64,000 nucleotides of DNA from CAWFKS01 sp963816435 (GTDB lineage Bacteria; Pseudomonadota; Alphaproteobacteria; Rhizobiales; Rhizobiaceae). Each line of letters opens with the position of its first letter. The first letter of the stretch is position 1. The stretch covers positions 29,515-93,514 of the forward strand of contig CAWFKS010000021.1 of NCBI GenBank assembly GCA_963816435.1, read 5' to 3'. Under the pieces are notes generated by a model, which was not told the origin of the DNA, ran no database searches, and was given only the letters and a program-made list of their open reading frames with translations. Below are positions 35,520 to 45,675 of this stretch, one piece after another. Both the position numbers and the translations under genes were made by a program.

Positions 35520-37193
35520 CTATTGCGTGACGAACACCGTCACGATCGGCTTCTTGCCCCAGCTGTGGTCGGCGGCCGAGCGCACCGCGCGCCGCACCGC
35601 TTCCGAGACGAGATCCAGGTCTTTTCGCCGCGCGCGCGGGATCGAATCAACCGCGCCGATCGCCGCATCCAGCATGATGTCCTCCAGCGGCTCGCCGGAG
35701 GCGTCGGAGAGCGCCACGCCGATCGCAACGAGATCAGGGTCGCCGGCGAGTTCGTAGCGCTCGTCGAGCACGACGTTGACGGCGACGTGGCCGGCGAACG
35801 AAAGCCGGCGGCGGTCGCGAATGCCCATCGCCTCGTCGGAGCCGATCAGGCGGCCATCCTTGTAGATGCGGCCGAACGGCACCTGGTCGATGATCTCGGG
35901 ATCGCCCGGCGCCAGGCGCAGCATGTCGCCGTTGCGCACCTGGGCGACGTGCGGGATGCCGCAGGAGGCGGCGAGCGCACCCTGCGCGACCAGGTGCGCG
36001 GCCTCGCCGTGGACGGGCACCAGCGTTTGCGGACGCACCCACTCGTAGATGCGGCGCAACTCGCTGCGGCGCGGATGGCCCGAGACGTGGACCAGCGCGT
36101 CCTTGTCCTCGATGATCCTGATGCCCTGCTCGATCAGCAGGTTCTGCGTGTCGAGGATGGCCTTCTCGTTGCCGGGGATGACACGCGAGGAATAGACGAC
36201 GGTGTCGCCGGGCGACAGCGAGATGGAGCGCATCTCGTCGCGCGCCAGCTTGGCGAGTGCGGCACGCGGCTCGCCCTGGCTGCCGGTGCACACGATGACC
36301 AGGCTCTCGCGCGGCGTGTGCTGGAATTCCTCTTCCGGCAGGATCTCGGGCAGGCCGTCGAGATAGCCGAGCTCGGAGGCGACGTCGATGACGCGCTTGA
36401 TGGAGCGGCCGAGCACCAGCACATGGCGCCCGGCGTCGCGCGCTGCCTCGATGATGGAGCGGATGCGCCCGACATTGGAGGAAAAGGTGGTGACGGCGAC
36501 GCGGCCGGGCGCGGCGGCGATGACATCGCGCAGGCCCTTGCCGACCTCCTGCTCGGACGGCGATTCGCCTTCGCGCATGGCGTTGGTGGAATCGCACATC
36601 ATGGCGATCACGCCCTTGTCGCCGATGGCGCGGAAGCGGGCCTCGTCGGTGAGCGGGCCGATCTCGGGCGCCGGGTCGATCTTCCAGTCGCCGGTGTGGA
36701 CGAAGGTGCCGAGCGGCGTGGTGATCGCCAGCGACACCGGCTCGGGGATCGAATGGGTGACCGGCACGGCCTCGATCCGGAACGGACCGATCGTGAAGGT
36801 CTCGCCCGGCCGGTAGATGGTGACCGGCACCTGCGGTGCGCCCTGCTCGGCCTGACGCTTCGCTTCGAGCAGCCCGGCGGCGAACGGGGTCATCCAGCAG
36901 TCCGCCTTCAGGCGCGGCCAGAGCGCCAGCAGCGCGCCGTAGTGGTCCTCGTGGGCATGCGTGATGACGATGCCGCGCAGGTTTTTGACTTCCTCCTCGA
37001 TGAAGCGGATGTCGGGCAGGACGAGATCGACGCCCGGCAGGTTGGGGCCCGGGAAGGTGACGCCGACGTCGACGACGATCCACTCGCGCGCGTGCGGAGG
37101 ACCATAGCCGTAGAGGGCGAAGTTCATGCCGATCTCGCCGACCCCGCCGAGCGGGCAGAAGACGAGTTCGGCCTTGCTGTCGGAAGCCATCAT
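35520..37193 (-). CDS. rnj: Ribonuclease J
   Basis: A 557-residue metallo-beta-lactamase-type RNase with 5'-exonuclease and endonuclease activity, used for RNA and rRNA maturation. The zinc motif THAHEDH is at residues 78-84, with further ligands in GDWKIDP and the beta-CASP domain (STNAMREGESPSEQEV, VSGHPRRSELRRIYEW). The C-terminus ends in the RNase J domain. ATG 37193 shares a base with the birA stop (TGATG), so translation is coupled; a second ATG follows directly. Confidence 0.94.
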   Translation of the reverse strand: MMASDSKAELVFCPLGGVGEIGMNFALYGYGPPHAREWIVVDVGVTFPGPNLPGVDLVLPDIRFIEEEVKNLRGIVITHAHEDHYGALLALWPRLKADCWMTPFAAGLLEAKRQAEQGAPQVPVTIYRPGETFTIGPFRIEAVPVTHSIPEPVSLAITTPLGTFVHTGDWKIDPAPEIGPLTDEARFRAIGDKGVIAMMCDSTNAMREGESPSEQEVGKGLRDVIAAAPGRVAVTTFSSNVGRIRSIIEAARDAGRHVLVLGRSIKRVIDVASELGYLDGLPEILPEEEFQHTPRESLVIVCTGSQGEPRAALAKLARDEMRSISLSPGDTVVYSSRVIPGNEKAILDTQNLLIEQGIRIIEDKDALVHVSGHPRRSELRRIYEWVRPQTLVPVHGEAAHLVAQGALAASCGIPHVAQVRNGDMLRLAPGDPEIIDQVPFGRIYKDGRLIGSDEAMGIRDRRRLSFAGHVAVNVVLDERYELAGDPDLVAIGVALSDASGEPLEDIMLDAAIGAVDSIPRARRKDLDLVSEAVRRAVRSAADHSWGKKPIVTVFVTQ

Positions 37194-38020
37194 CAATGCG
37201 CTCCCGCCGAGGCCACGGCGCCGAAATGCACGTCGCCGGCGGCGATCGTCAGCGGCACGCCGTCGGAACGCCGCAGCACGAAGCGGCAATCCTCGTCGAT
37301 GCCGTCGAACACGCCGCGCACCACCTCGCCGTCAACGCGCACCGCCACTTCACCGCCGAGGCCGGCGGCGCGGGCAAGCCACCGCTCGCGCACCTGGGCG
37401 AGCCCCCTGCCCTCGTTCCAGGCGCGGTGATGGGGGAGCCAGGCATCCGACAAGGCGGCAAACAGCGTGTCGGCATCGCAATCCGAACCGAGGGCGGCGA
37501 GCGACGTCGCCGGATAGGGCACGTCGCGCGGATGCGACACGACGTTGACGCCGATGCCGATCGCCACGGCATATCCGCCGCCGGGCAGCACGGTCGATTC
37601 CAGCAGGATGCCGGCGAGCTTGGCGCCGCTCGCCAAGACGTCGTTCGGCCATTTGAGCTCGAAGCGGGTGCGCGGGCCCGCATCCGCGCCGTCCGGGGCG
37701 ATCGCGATTGCCGCAGAAGGTACGACGCGCTCCAGCGCGTCGCCAAGCGCCAGGCCGGCGACGAAGCCGAGCGTGGCGGCATGGGAAAGATCGGACAGTC
37801 CGGCAAGCAGCAGCGTGGCGGCGAGGTTGCCTAGCGGCGTCGCCCATTCGCGGCCGCGGCGGCCACGCCCGGCCTCCTGCTGGCGCGCGGCCAGCCACAG
37901 CAGGCCCGGGTCGCCTGCCCGCGCGCGGTCAAGCGCCAGCGCATTGGTCGAGCCGACCGTCTCGAACGCTTCGAGGCGGTAGCCCTGGCGGGCGGCCGCG
38001 GGAGCGAGCGAGAAAGCCAT
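37193..38020 (-). CDS. birA: Biotin-[acetyl-CoA-carboxylase] ligase, monofunctional BirA
   Basis: A 275-residue enzyme that activates biotin and attaches it to carboxyl carrier protein. It has the substrate entry VGSTNALAL, the biotinoyl-AMP loop GRGRRGREW (51-59), LKWPNDVLASGAKLAGILLE with the catalytic Lys, and GIGVNVVSHP. There is no N-terminal HTH, so it cannot act as the bio-operon repressor. The start is 14 bp after nuoN; its stop overlaps the rnj start. Confidence 0.93.
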   Translation of the reverse strand: MAFSLAPAAARQGYRLEAFETVGSTNALALDRARAGDPGLLWLAARQQEAGRGRRGREWATPLGNLAATLLLAGLSDLSHAATLGFVAGLALGDALERVVPSAAIAIAPDGADAGPRTRFELKWPNDVLASGAKLAGILLESTVLPGGGYAVAIGIGVNVVSHPRDVPYPATSLAALGSDCDADTLFAALSDAWLPHHRAWNEGRGLAQVRERWLARAAGLGGEVAVRVDGEVVRGVFDGIDEDCRFVLRRSDGVPLTIAAGDVHFGAVASAGAH

Positions 38021-38034
38021 CTGCCGCAGCGCGC

Positions 38035-39468
38035 TCAGAAGAACGTACCGGCGGCGGCCTCGGCCATGCGGCCGATCGGCCCGCCGATCAGCACGTAGAA
38101 CAGCACGAAGGCGCCCGACAGGCCGAGCACGAGCCGCAGTTCGCCGGCCATCGGCTGGAACCCGCCGACCGGCTCGTCGAACCACATGATCTTGATGATC
38201 CTCAGATAGTAGAAGGCGCCGACCACCGAGGCGAGCACACCGATGACGGCGAGCGCGTAGAGCCCGGAATTGATGGCGGCCAGGAACACGTACCACTTGG
38301 CGAAGAAGCCGGCGAGCGGCGGAATGCCGGCGAGCGAGAACATCAGGATGGTCAGCACCGTGGCCATCGCCGGATTGGTGCTCGACAGGCCCGCCAGGTC
38401 GCCGATCTCCTCGACGTTGCCCTCGCGGCGCCGCATCGCCAGGATGCAGGCAAAGGTGCCGAGCGTCATGACGAGGTAGATCAGCATGTAGATGGCGACG
38501 CCGCGCACGCCGGCCTGGCTGTTGGCGGCAAGCCCGACCAGCGCGTAGCCCATGTGGCCGATCGAGGAATAGGCCATCAGGCGCTTGATGTTGTGCTGGC
38601 CGATCGCGGCGAAGGCGCCGAGCGCCATCGAGGCGATGGCAATGAACACGACGATCTGCTGCCAGTCGTGGGCGACCGGCTCGAACGCGCCGACGGTGAC
38701 GCGCACCAGCAGCGCCATCGCCGCCATCTTGGGCGCGGCCGCGAAGAAGGCGGTGACCGGCGTCGGCGAGCCCTCGTAGACGTCCGGCGTCCACATGTGG
38801 AACGGCACGGCCGAGATCTTGAAGGCGAGGCCGGCCAGCACGAAGACCAGGCCGAAGACGACGCCCAGCTGGCGCTCGCCGACGAGAGCGGCGGCGATCT
38901 GCTCGAAGCCGGTGTTGCCGGTGTAGCCGTAGATCAGCGAGATGCCGTAGAGCAGCATGCCCGACGACAGCGCGCCCAGCACGAAATATTTCAGCCCCGC
39001 CTCGGTGGAACGCAGGCTGTCGCGGTTGATGGAGGCCAGCACGTAGGCGGCCAGCGACTGCAGCTCGAGCGCCAGGTAGAGCGAGATCATGTCGTTGGCC
39101 GACACCATCAGCATCATGCCGAGCGTGGCCAGCATGATCAGCACCGGGTATTCGAACTTGTCGAACTTTTCGGCCCGCGCGAAGCCGACCGACATCACCA
39201 GCGTCACCACCGAGCCGATCAGCGTCAGTATCTTCATGAAGCGGGCGAACGGATCGCTGATGAAGGCGGTGCCGAAGGCCTCGCCGTTCTCCGGGAAAAG
39301 CAGCACCCAGGCGGCGACGCCGAGCAGCACCGCCACGGCCAGTCCCGACACGGTAATGTTGGCGCGCTCGCCCGAAAACACGCCGATCATCAGGAGCACC
39401 ATCGCCGCGCCGGCGAGGATCAGCTCGGGAAGAGCGAGGGTGAGGCTTGAAGCGAGTTCTGACGTCAT
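38035..39468 (-). CDS. nuoN: NADH-quinone oxidoreductase subunit N
   Basis: A 477-residue antiporter-like, 14-helix membrane subunit of complex I, with the proton-channel Lys in GLAFKISAVPFHMWTPDVYEG and the Glu in the early helices. It also has GQHNIKRLMAYSSIGHMGYALVGL. Full length, no frame break. It is the last nuo gene of the operon; birA follows after 14 bp. Confidence 0.95.
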   Translation of the reverse strand: MTSELASSLTLALPELILAGAAMVLLMIGVFSGERANITVSGLAVAVLLGVAAWVLLFPENGEAFGTAFISDPFARFMKILTLIGSVVTLVMSVGFARAEKFDKFEYPVLIMLATLGMMLMVSANDMISLYLALELQSLAAYVLASINRDSLRSTEAGLKYFVLGALSSGMLLYGISLIYGYTGNTGFEQIAAALVGERQLGVVFGLVFVLAGLAFKISAVPFHMWTPDVYEGSPTPVTAFFAAAPKMAAMALLVRVTVGAFEPVAHDWQQIVVFIAIASMALGAFAAIGQHNIKRLMAYSSIGHMGYALVGLAANSQAGVRGVAIYMLIYLVMTLGTFACILAMRRREGNVEEIGDLAGLSSTNPAMATVLTILMFSLAGIPPLAGFFAKWYVFLAAINSGLYALAVIGVLASVVGAFYYLRIIKIMWFDEPVGGFQPMAGELRLVLGLSGAFVLFYVLIGGPIGRMAEAAAGTFF

Positions 39469-39486
39469 TTCGTTTCTCGGGCCTTC

Positions 39487-40995
39487 CTATCGCTCGAGCT
39501 GGGCCGTCTGGGAGGCATCGAGCGACAGCGTCACCTTGTTGAGCAGCGCGTCGACGGAGGCCGACGTGGCATTGAAGATCGGGGTCGGATAGACGCCGAA
39601 GAAGATCACCAGGATGACCAGCGGGTAGATCACCGCCTTCTCGCGCGTCGACATGTCGAGCAGGCTCTTCAGGCTCTCCTTGGTGAGCGCGCCGAAGATG
39701 ACGCGGCGGTAGAGCCACAGCGCGTAGGCCGCCGACAGGATAACGCCGGTGGTGGCGAACAGGGCCACCCAGGTGTTGACCTGGAAGACGCCGAGCAGCG
39801 TCAGGAACTCGCCGATGAAGCCGCTGGTGCCCGGCAGGCCGACATTGGCCATGGTGAAGATCAGGAACACCACGGCGTATTTCGGCATGTTGTTGACCAG
39901 CCCGCCATAGGCGGCGATCTCGCGGGTGTGCATGCGGTCGTAGACGACGCCGACGCACAGGAACAGCGCGCCCGAGACGAGGCCGTGCGACAGCATCTGG
40001 AAGATCGAGCCCTGGATGCCGGCCTGGTTCATCGCGAAGATGCCCATGGTCACGTAGCCCATGTGGGCGACGGAGGAATAGGCGATCAGCTTCTTGATGT
40101 CCTCCTGCATCAGCGCCACCAGCGAGGTGTAGATGATGGCCACCACCGACAGGGTGAAGATGAAGGGCGCGAGTTCGGCCGAGGCGTTGGGGAACATCGG
40201 CAACGAGAAGCGCAGGAAACCGTAGCCGCCCATCTTCAAAAGGATGCCGGCAAGGATGACGGAGCCGGCGGTCGGCGCCTCGACGTGGGCGTCCGGCAGC
40301 CAGGTATGGACCGGCCACATCGGCATCTTCACGGCGAAGGAGGCGAAGAACGCGATCCACAGCCACAATTGCATCTGCGGCGGGAAATTGTGGGTGAGCA
40401 GCGTCGGGATGTCCGTGGTGCCGCTCTCGTAGAACATCGCCATCATGGCGAGCAGCATCAGCACCGAGCCGAGCAGCGTGTAGAGGAAGAACTTGAAGCT
40501 GGCGTAGACGCGCCGCTTGCCGCCCCACACGCCGATGATGATGAACATCGGGATGAGGCCCGCCTCGAAGTAGACGTAGAAGAGCACCAGGTCGAGCGCC
40601 GTGAAGACGCCGATCATCAGCGTCTCCAGGATCAGGAAGGCGATCATGTATTCCTTGACGCGCTTCTCGATCGAGACCCAGCTCGCCAGGATGCAAAGCG
40701 GCATCAGGAAGGTCGTCAGGATGACGAACAGCATGGAGATGCCGTCGACGCCGACATGGTAGGAGATGCCAGAATCCAGCCAATCGTGCTTCTCGACCAT
40801 CTGGAAGCCGGGGTCGATGTCGGAGAACCCGCCCCAGATGAACAGCGACAGCACGAAGGTGAACACCGTCGTCAGCAGCGCGACGTTGCGGATGTTGCGG
40901 CGTGCGCCGGCGCCGTCGTCCCGGATCAGCAGGATCAGGAAGGCGCCGACCAGCGGCAGGAAGGTGACGGTCGAAAGGATCGGCCAGTCGGTCAT
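39487..40995 (-). CDS. nuoM: NADH-quinone oxidoreductase subunit M
   Basis: A 502-residue antiporter-like membrane subunit of complex I. Visible are the conserved FASFAVKMPMWPVHTWLPDAHVEAPTAGSV (channel Lys) and QEDIKKLIAYSSVAHMGYVTMGI. About 14 hydrophobic helices. Its ATG at 40995 shares one base with the nuoL stop, and it ends 18 bp before nuoN. Confidence 0.95.
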   Translation of the reverse strand: MTDWPILSTVTFLPLVGAFLILLIRDDGAGARRNIRNVALLTTVFTFVLSLFIWGGFSDIDPGFQMVEKHDWLDSGISYHVGVDGISMLFVILTTFLMPLCILASWVSIEKRVKEYMIAFLILETLMIGVFTALDLVLFYVYFEAGLIPMFIIIGVWGGKRRVYASFKFFLYTLLGSVLMLLAMMAMFYESGTTDIPTLLTHNFPPQMQLWLWIAFFASFAVKMPMWPVHTWLPDAHVEAPTAGSVILAGILLKMGGYGFLRFSLPMFPNASAELAPFIFTLSVVAIIYTSLVALMQEDIKKLIAYSSVAHMGYVTMGIFAMNQAGIQGSIFQMLSHGLVSGALFLCVGVVYDRMHTREIAAYGGLVNNMPKYAVVFLIFTMANVGLPGTSGFIGEFLTLLGVFQVNTWVALFATTGVILSAAYALWLYRRVIFGALTKESLKSLLDMSTREKAVIYPLVILVIFFGVYPTPIFNATSASVDALLNKVTLSLDASQTAQLER

Positions 40996-43025
40996 CAGTA
41001 GCTGCTCCCCAGCATCATCCAGGTCACGAGCGCGGCGACGCCGATGAGCATGGCGAAGGCGTAGTGGTAGAGATATCCCGACTGCAGCCGCACGACGTTG
41101 CGGGTGATGTCGACGACGCGCGCCGAGACACCGTCGGGACCGAATCCGTCGATCAGCCAGCCGTCACCCTTCTTCCACAGGAAGCGGCCGACGCGCTTGG
41201 CCGGGCGCACGAACAGGAAGTCGTAGAGCTCGTCGAAATACCACTTGTTCAAGAGGAACGCGTAGAGGCCGCGGTGCTGCAGCGCCAGGCGCTTCGGCGT
41301 CTCGGGCGAGCGGATGTAGAAGTGCCAGGCCACCAGAAGGCCGATCAGCATGGCCAGGAACGGCATGATGCTCGCCCAGCCGGGTGTCTCGTGGATGGCG
41401 TGCAGGATGTGGTTGCCGGGCAGCGTGAACAGCGCGCTCTTCCAGAACTCCGGGTAGCCCTCGCCGATGAAGAAATACTTGAAGATCATGCCCGCGAACA
41501 GCGCGCCGGCGGCGAGCACGAACAGCGGCACCAGCATGACCGGCGGCGATTCGTGCACGTGGTGCATGACGTCGGCGGTGGCGCGCGGCTTGCCGTGGAA
41601 GGTCATGAAGATCAGGCGCCAGGAATAGAAGCTGGTGAAGACCGCCGCCACGACGAGCATGACGAAGGCGAAGCCGGCCAGCGCGTTCTCGGCATGGAAG
41701 GCGCCCTCGATGATGGCGTCCTTGGAGATGAAGCCGGCCGTGCCGATGATGGTGAAGGGAATGCCGACGCCGGTCAGCGCCAGCGTGCCGATGATCATCA
41801 TCCAGTAGGTGGTCGGGATCAGCTTCCGCAAGCCGCCCATCTTGCGCATGTCCTGCTCGTCGGAGACGGCGTGGATGACCGAGCCGGAGCCGAGGAACAG
41901 CAGCGCCTTGAAGAAGGCGTGGGTGAACAGGTGGAAGATGGCCGCACCGTAGAAGCCGGTGCCGAGCGCCACGAACATGTAGCCGAGCTGCGAGCAGGTC
42001 GAATAGGCGATGACGCGCTTGATGTCGTTCTGCACCAGGCCGACGGTGGCGGCGAAGAAGGCGGTGAAGGCGCCGATGAAGGTGACGAACAGAAGCGCGG
42101 TATGCGACAGTTCGAACAGCGGCGACAGGCGCGCCAGCATGAACACGCCGGCCGTCACCATGGTGGCGGCGTGGATGAGCGCGGAGACCGGGGTCGGACC
42201 TTCCATGGCGTCCGGCAGCCAGGTGTGGAGCGGCACCTGCGCCGACTTGCCCATGGCGCCCATGAACAGGAGCAGGCACACGACGGTGAGCGCGCTCGCC
42301 TTGTCGAGCTGGTAGCCGAGGAAGTTCAGCACCACGTCGCCGCCGGCGGCGACCGCCTGTGCCCCCTCGCCCGCGGCACCCGCGGCGGCATGCGCGCCCT
42401 CGGCCGGCACGAAGGAGGCGGCGTTGGCGAAGATGGTGCCGAGATCGACCGAGCCGAACAGCACGAAGACGCCGAAGATGCCGAGCGCGAAGCCGAAATC
42501 GCCGACGCGGTTGACGACGAAGGCCTTGATGGCGGCGGCGTTGGCGGAGGGCTTCTTGTACCAGAAGCCGATCAGCAGGTAGGAGGCGAGACCGACGCCC
42601 TCCCAGCCGAAGAACATCTGCACAAGATTGTCGGCCGTCACCAGCATCAGCATGGCGAAGGTGAACAGCGACAGATAGGCGAAGAAGCGCGGCCGATGCG
42701 GGTCGTGGTGCATGTAGCCGATCGAATAGATGTGCACGAGCGACGACACGGTGGTGACGACGACCAGCATCACCACGGTCAGGGTATCGATCCTCAGCGC
42801 CCAGTCGGCCTGCAGCGAGCCGACCGCGATCCAGCGCAGCACCGGCACGGTGAAGACCTGCCCGTCGCCGAGGCCGACCATGAAGAAGGCGATCCACGAC
42901 AGCACGGCCGAGACCACCAGCAGGCTGGAGGTGACGTATTCGGACGCGCGCGCGCCGATCGAGGTGCCGAAAAGCCCCGCGACCAGGAAGCCGACGAGCG
43001 GGAGGAAGACGATTGCCTGATACAT
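40995..43025 (-). CDS. nuoL: NADH-quinone oxidoreductase subunit L
   Basis: A 676-residue distal antiporter-like subunit of complex I with the long lateral helix at its C-terminus. Motifs: MHHDPHRPRFFAYLSLFTFAM, GWEGVGLASYLLIGFWY, SAQVPLHTWLPDAMEGPTPV and QNDIKRVIAYSTCSQLGYMF. An Ala/Gly-rich insertion near residues 205-220 (AHAAAGAAGEGAQAVAAGGD) follows VPAEG and is typical of Rhizobiales. No frame break. Confidence 0.95.
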   Translation of the reverse strand: MYQAIVFLPLVGFLVAGLFGTSIGARASEYVTSSLLVVSAVLSWIAFFMVGLGDGQVFTVPVLRWIAVGSLQADWALRIDTLTVVMLVVVTTVSSLVHIYSIGYMHHDPHRPRFFAYLSLFTFAMLMLVTADNLVQMFFGWEGVGLASYLLIGFWYKKPSANAAAIKAFVVNRVGDFGFALGIFGVFVLFGSVDLGTIFANAASFVPAEGAHAAAGAAGEGAQAVAAGGDVVLNFLGYQLDKASALTVVCLLLFMGAMGKSAQVPLHTWLPDAMEGPTPVSALIHAATMVTAGVFMLARLSPLFELSHTALLFVTFIGAFTAFFAATVGLVQNDIKRVIAYSTCSQLGYMFVALGTGFYGAAIFHLFTHAFFKALLFLGSGSVIHAVSDEQDMRKMGGLRKLIPTTYWMMIIGTLALTGVGIPFTIIGTAGFISKDAIIEGAFHAENALAGFAFVMLVVAAVFTSFYSWRLIFMTFHGKPRATADVMHHVHESPPVMLVPLFVLAAGALFAGMIFKYFFIGEGYPEFWKSALFTLPGNHILHAIHETPGWASIMPFLAMLIGLLVAWHFYIRSPETPKRLALQHRGLYAFLLNKWYFDELYDFLFVRPAKRVGRFLWKKGDGWLIDGFGPDGVSARVVDITRNVVRLQSGYLYHYAFAMLIGVAALVTWMMLGSSY

Positions 43026-43042
43026 CTGGTGCCGACCTTCGC

Positions 43043-43351
43043 TCAGCCTTTCATCGTGTTGACGTCTTCGGTGGCGATCGAACCGCGGTTGCGGAAGAAC
43101 ACCACCAGGATGGCGAGACCGATCGCCGTCTCGGCGGCCGCGACGGTGAGCACGAACAGCGCGAACACCTGTCCGACGAGGTCGCCGAGCGCGGCGGAGA
43201 AGGCGACGAAGTTGATGTTGACGGCGAGCAGGATCAGCTCGACCGACATCAGGATGATGATGACGTTCTTGCGGTTCAGGAAGATGCCGAACACGCCGAG
43301 CGTGAACAGGATCGCCGACAGGGTGAGATAGTGGCCGATACCGACAGTCAT
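43043..43351 (-). CDS. nuoK: NADH-quinone oxidoreductase subunit K
   Basis: A 102-residue subunit with three helices and the two buried glutamates of the proton path (LMSVELILLAVNINFVAF and AAAETAIGLAILVVFFR). ATG 43351 overlaps the nuoJ stop by one base (TGATG). Length and motifs are standard. Confidence 0.95.
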   Translation of the reverse strand: MTVGIGHYLTLSAILFTLGVFGIFLNRKNVIIILMSVELILLAVNINFVAFSAALGDLVGQVFALFVLTVAAAETAIGLAILVVFFRNRGSIATEDVNTMKG

Positions 43352-43971
43352 CAGATGCCCTTCCCCGTCTCGACCTTCCGGACCTCGATCGCGGTGGCCG
43401 GCGTGCGTGCGACCTGCGCGGAGATGGACTGGCGCTTGACGCCCACCTTGTGGCGCAGCGTCAGGACGATGGCGCCGATCATGGCGACCAGCAGCACCAG
43501 GCCCGCGATCTGGAAGAAATAGACGTAGTTCGTGTAGAGGATGTCGCCGAGCGCTGCCGTGTTGTGGCGCTCCATGATCGGCGGCGTCGGCTGCGCGATG
43601 TGGGTGGCCAGATCCGGCGACAGCACGAAGCCGCCGGCCACGACGATCAGCTCCGCCGCCAGGATGATGCCGACAAGCGCGCCGATCGGCGCGTATTGCA
43701 GGGCGCCGTGCTTGAGCTCGGCGAAATCGACGTCGAGCATCATGACGACGAACAGGAACAGCACCGCGACCGCGCCGATATAGACGACGAGCAGGATCAT
43801 CGCCAGGAACTCGGCGCCGGTCAGCAGGAACAGCGCGGCGGCGTTGAAGAACACCAGGATCAGGTAGAGCACCGAATGCACGGGATTGCGCGCGGCGATG
43901 ACCATGAAGGCCGCCGCGACCGCGATGAAGGCGAAGAGATAGAAGAACGCCGCCTCGAGTCCTGTCAGCAT
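43351..43971 (-). CDS. nuoJ: NADH-quinone oxidoreductase subunit J
   Basis: A 206-residue membrane subunit of complex I with five helices. It has the conserved NPVHSVLYLILVFFNAAALFLL and VYIGAVAVLFLFVVMML segments, whose Gly/Tyr-rich TM3 pi-bulge is part of the coupling path. The C-terminal tail is basic (RHKVGVKRQS). Start 43971 follows nuoI by 107 bp, the widest gap in the operon. Confidence 0.94.
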   Translation of the reverse strand: MLTGLEAAFFYLFAFIAVAAAFMVIAARNPVHSVLYLILVFFNAAALFLLTGAEFLAMILLVVYIGAVAVLFLFVVMMLDVDFAELKHGALQYAPIGALVGIILAAELIVVAGGFVLSPDLATHIAQPTPPIMERHNTAALGDILYTNYVYFFQIAGLVLLVAMIGAIVLTLRHKVGVKRQSISAQVARTPATAIEVRKVETGKGI

Positions 43972-44078
43972 CTTGTCCCCGTTTCCTGCGAAGGGCGCTT
44001 TGGCCCCTCATGCGCAGCCCGGCGGCCGGGCCGCGTGTCTCTTAGACGACAGGCTTTTGCCCGTCCACTCTTGTTGCC

Positions 44079-44570
44079 TCAGCGATACGGCGCATCCAAC
44101 GCGATGTTGCGCGCCAGCTCCCGCTCCCAGCGATCGCCGTTCGCGAGCAGCTTGTCCTTGTCGTAGTAGAGCTCCTCGCGGGTCTCCGTGGAGAACTCGA
44201 AATTCGGCCCCTCGACGATGGCGTCGACCGGGCAGGCCTCCTGGCAGAAGCCGCAATAGATGCACTTCACCATGTCGATGTCGTAGCGCACCGTGCGGCG
44301 CGTGCCGTCGTTGCGGCGCGGGCCGGCCTCGATGGTGATGGCCTGGGCGGGGCAGATCGCCTCGCACAGCTTGCAGGCGATGCAGCGCTCCTCGCCGTTG
44401 GGATAACGGCGCAGCGCGTGCTCGCCACGGAAGCGCGGGCTGAGCGGCCCCTTCTCGTGCGGGTAGTTCAGCGTGTATTTCGGCCGGAAGAACTGCCGCA
44501 TGGACAGCACGACCGCGCCGAAGAACTCCTGCAGGAGCAGGCCCTTGGCGGCTTGTGTGAGAGCTGACAT
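44079..44570 (-). CDS. nuoI: NADH-quinone oxidoreductase subunit I
   Basis: A 163-residue peripheral subunit carrying clusters N6a and N6b, with the two 4Fe-4S motifs CIACKLCEAICPAQ and CIYCGFCQEACPVDAI. It begins with an amphipathic helix. ATG 44570 was preferred over TTG 44576. It lies 52 bp after nuoH. Confidence 0.95.
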   Translation of the reverse strand: MSALTQAAKGLLLQEFFGAVVLSMRQFFRPKYTLNYPHEKGPLSPRFRGEHALRRYPNGEERCIACKLCEAICPAQAITIEAGPRRNDGTRRTVRYDIDMVKCIYCGFCQEACPVDAIVEGPNFEFSTETREELYYDKDKLLANGDRWERELARNIALDAPYR

Positions 44571-44622
44571 CGTCAATCTCCGCGAATGTTCGGGGCGGTG
44601 GGCGCGACCTTGAGGACGCCCG

Positions 44623-45666
44623 TCACGCCAGCCCCGTGAATTTCAGGAACGCCGCGGTCGCAACGACCATGAACAGCGACAGCGGCAGGAACACCTTCCA
44701 GCCAAGCCGCATGAGCTGGTCGTAGCGGTAGCGCGGCACGAATGCCTTCACCAGCGAGATCATGAAGAAGACGAAGCAGACCTTCAGCACGAACCAGATC
44801 ACGCCCGGGATCCAGGTGAACGGCACGAAGTCGAAGGGCGGCAGCCATCCGCCGAGGAACAGCACCGTCATCAGCGAGCACATCAAAAGGATGGCGATGT
44901 ACTCGCCCAGCATGAACAGCAGGTAGGGCGTCGAGGAATACTCGATCATGTGCCCGGCCACGAGCTCCAATTCGGCCTCCACGAGGTCGAAGGGCGGCCG
45001 GTTCGTCTCCGCCAGCGCGGAGATGAAGAACACGATGAACATCGGGAACAGCGGCAGCCAGTACCAGTCGAGGAAGGTGTTCGGCAGGCCGAGCATGGTG
45101 CCGAGACCGTCGTGCTGCGACAGCACGATGTCGGTGAGGTTCAGCGAGCCGACGGCCAGAAGCACGGTGACGATGACGAAGCCGATCGAGACCTCGTAGG
45201 ACACCATCTGCGCGGCCGAGCGAAGCGCGCCCAGGAAGGGATATTTCGAGTTCGAGGCCCAGCCGCCCATGATGACGCCGTAGACCTCGAGCGAGGCGAT
45301 GGCGAAGATGTAGAGGATGCCGACATTGATGTCGGCGACCGCCCAGCCCTGCGCCACCGGAATGACCGCCCAGGCGGCCAGCGCCAGGCCCGCCGAGACG
45401 AGCGGGGCGAGCAGGAACACGCCCTTGTTGGACCCCGACGGGATCACCGGTTCCTTGAAGACGAACTTCAGCAGGTCGGCGAAGGACTGCAACAGGCCGA
45501 ACGGCCCGACAATGTTGGGGCCGCGGCGCAACTGCACGGCCGCCCAGATCTTGCGGTCGGCGTAGAGGATGAAGGCGGTGAAGACCAGCAGCACCACCAG
45601 CAGCACCACCGACTGCAAGAGCATGATCAGCGCCGGAAGGACGTATATGTCGAAGAAGGAATCCAT
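44623..45666 (-). CDS. nuoH: NADH-quinone oxidoreductase subunit H
   Basis: A 347-residue membrane subunit lining the quinone cavity, with eight helices. Conserved motifs: DRKIWAAVQLRRGPNIVGPFGLLQSFADLLKF (given here in parts: RRGPNIVGPFG, LLQSFADLLKF), ETNRPPFDLVEAELELVAG and the C-terminal RYRYDQLMRLGWKVFLPLS. No frame break. It starts 9 bp after nuoG's stop. Confidence 0.95.
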   Translation of the reverse strand: MDSFFDIYVLPALIMLLQSVVLLVVLLVFTAFILYADRKIWAAVQLRRGPNIVGPFGLLQSFADLLKFVFKEPVIPSGSNKGVFLLAPLVSAGLALAAWAVIPVAQGWAVADINVGILYIFAIASLEVYGVIMGGWASNSKYPFLGALRSAAQMVSYEVSIGFVIVTVLLAVGSLNLTDIVLSQHDGLGTMLGLPNTFLDWYWLPLFPMFIVFFISALAETNRPPFDLVEAELELVAGHMIEYSSTPYLLFMLGEYIAILLMCSLMTVLFLGGWLPPFDFVPFTWIPGVIWFVLKVCFVFFMISLVKAFVPRYRYDQLMRLGWKVFLPLSLFMVVATAAFLKFTGLA

Positions 45667-45675
45667 CGGGCCGTC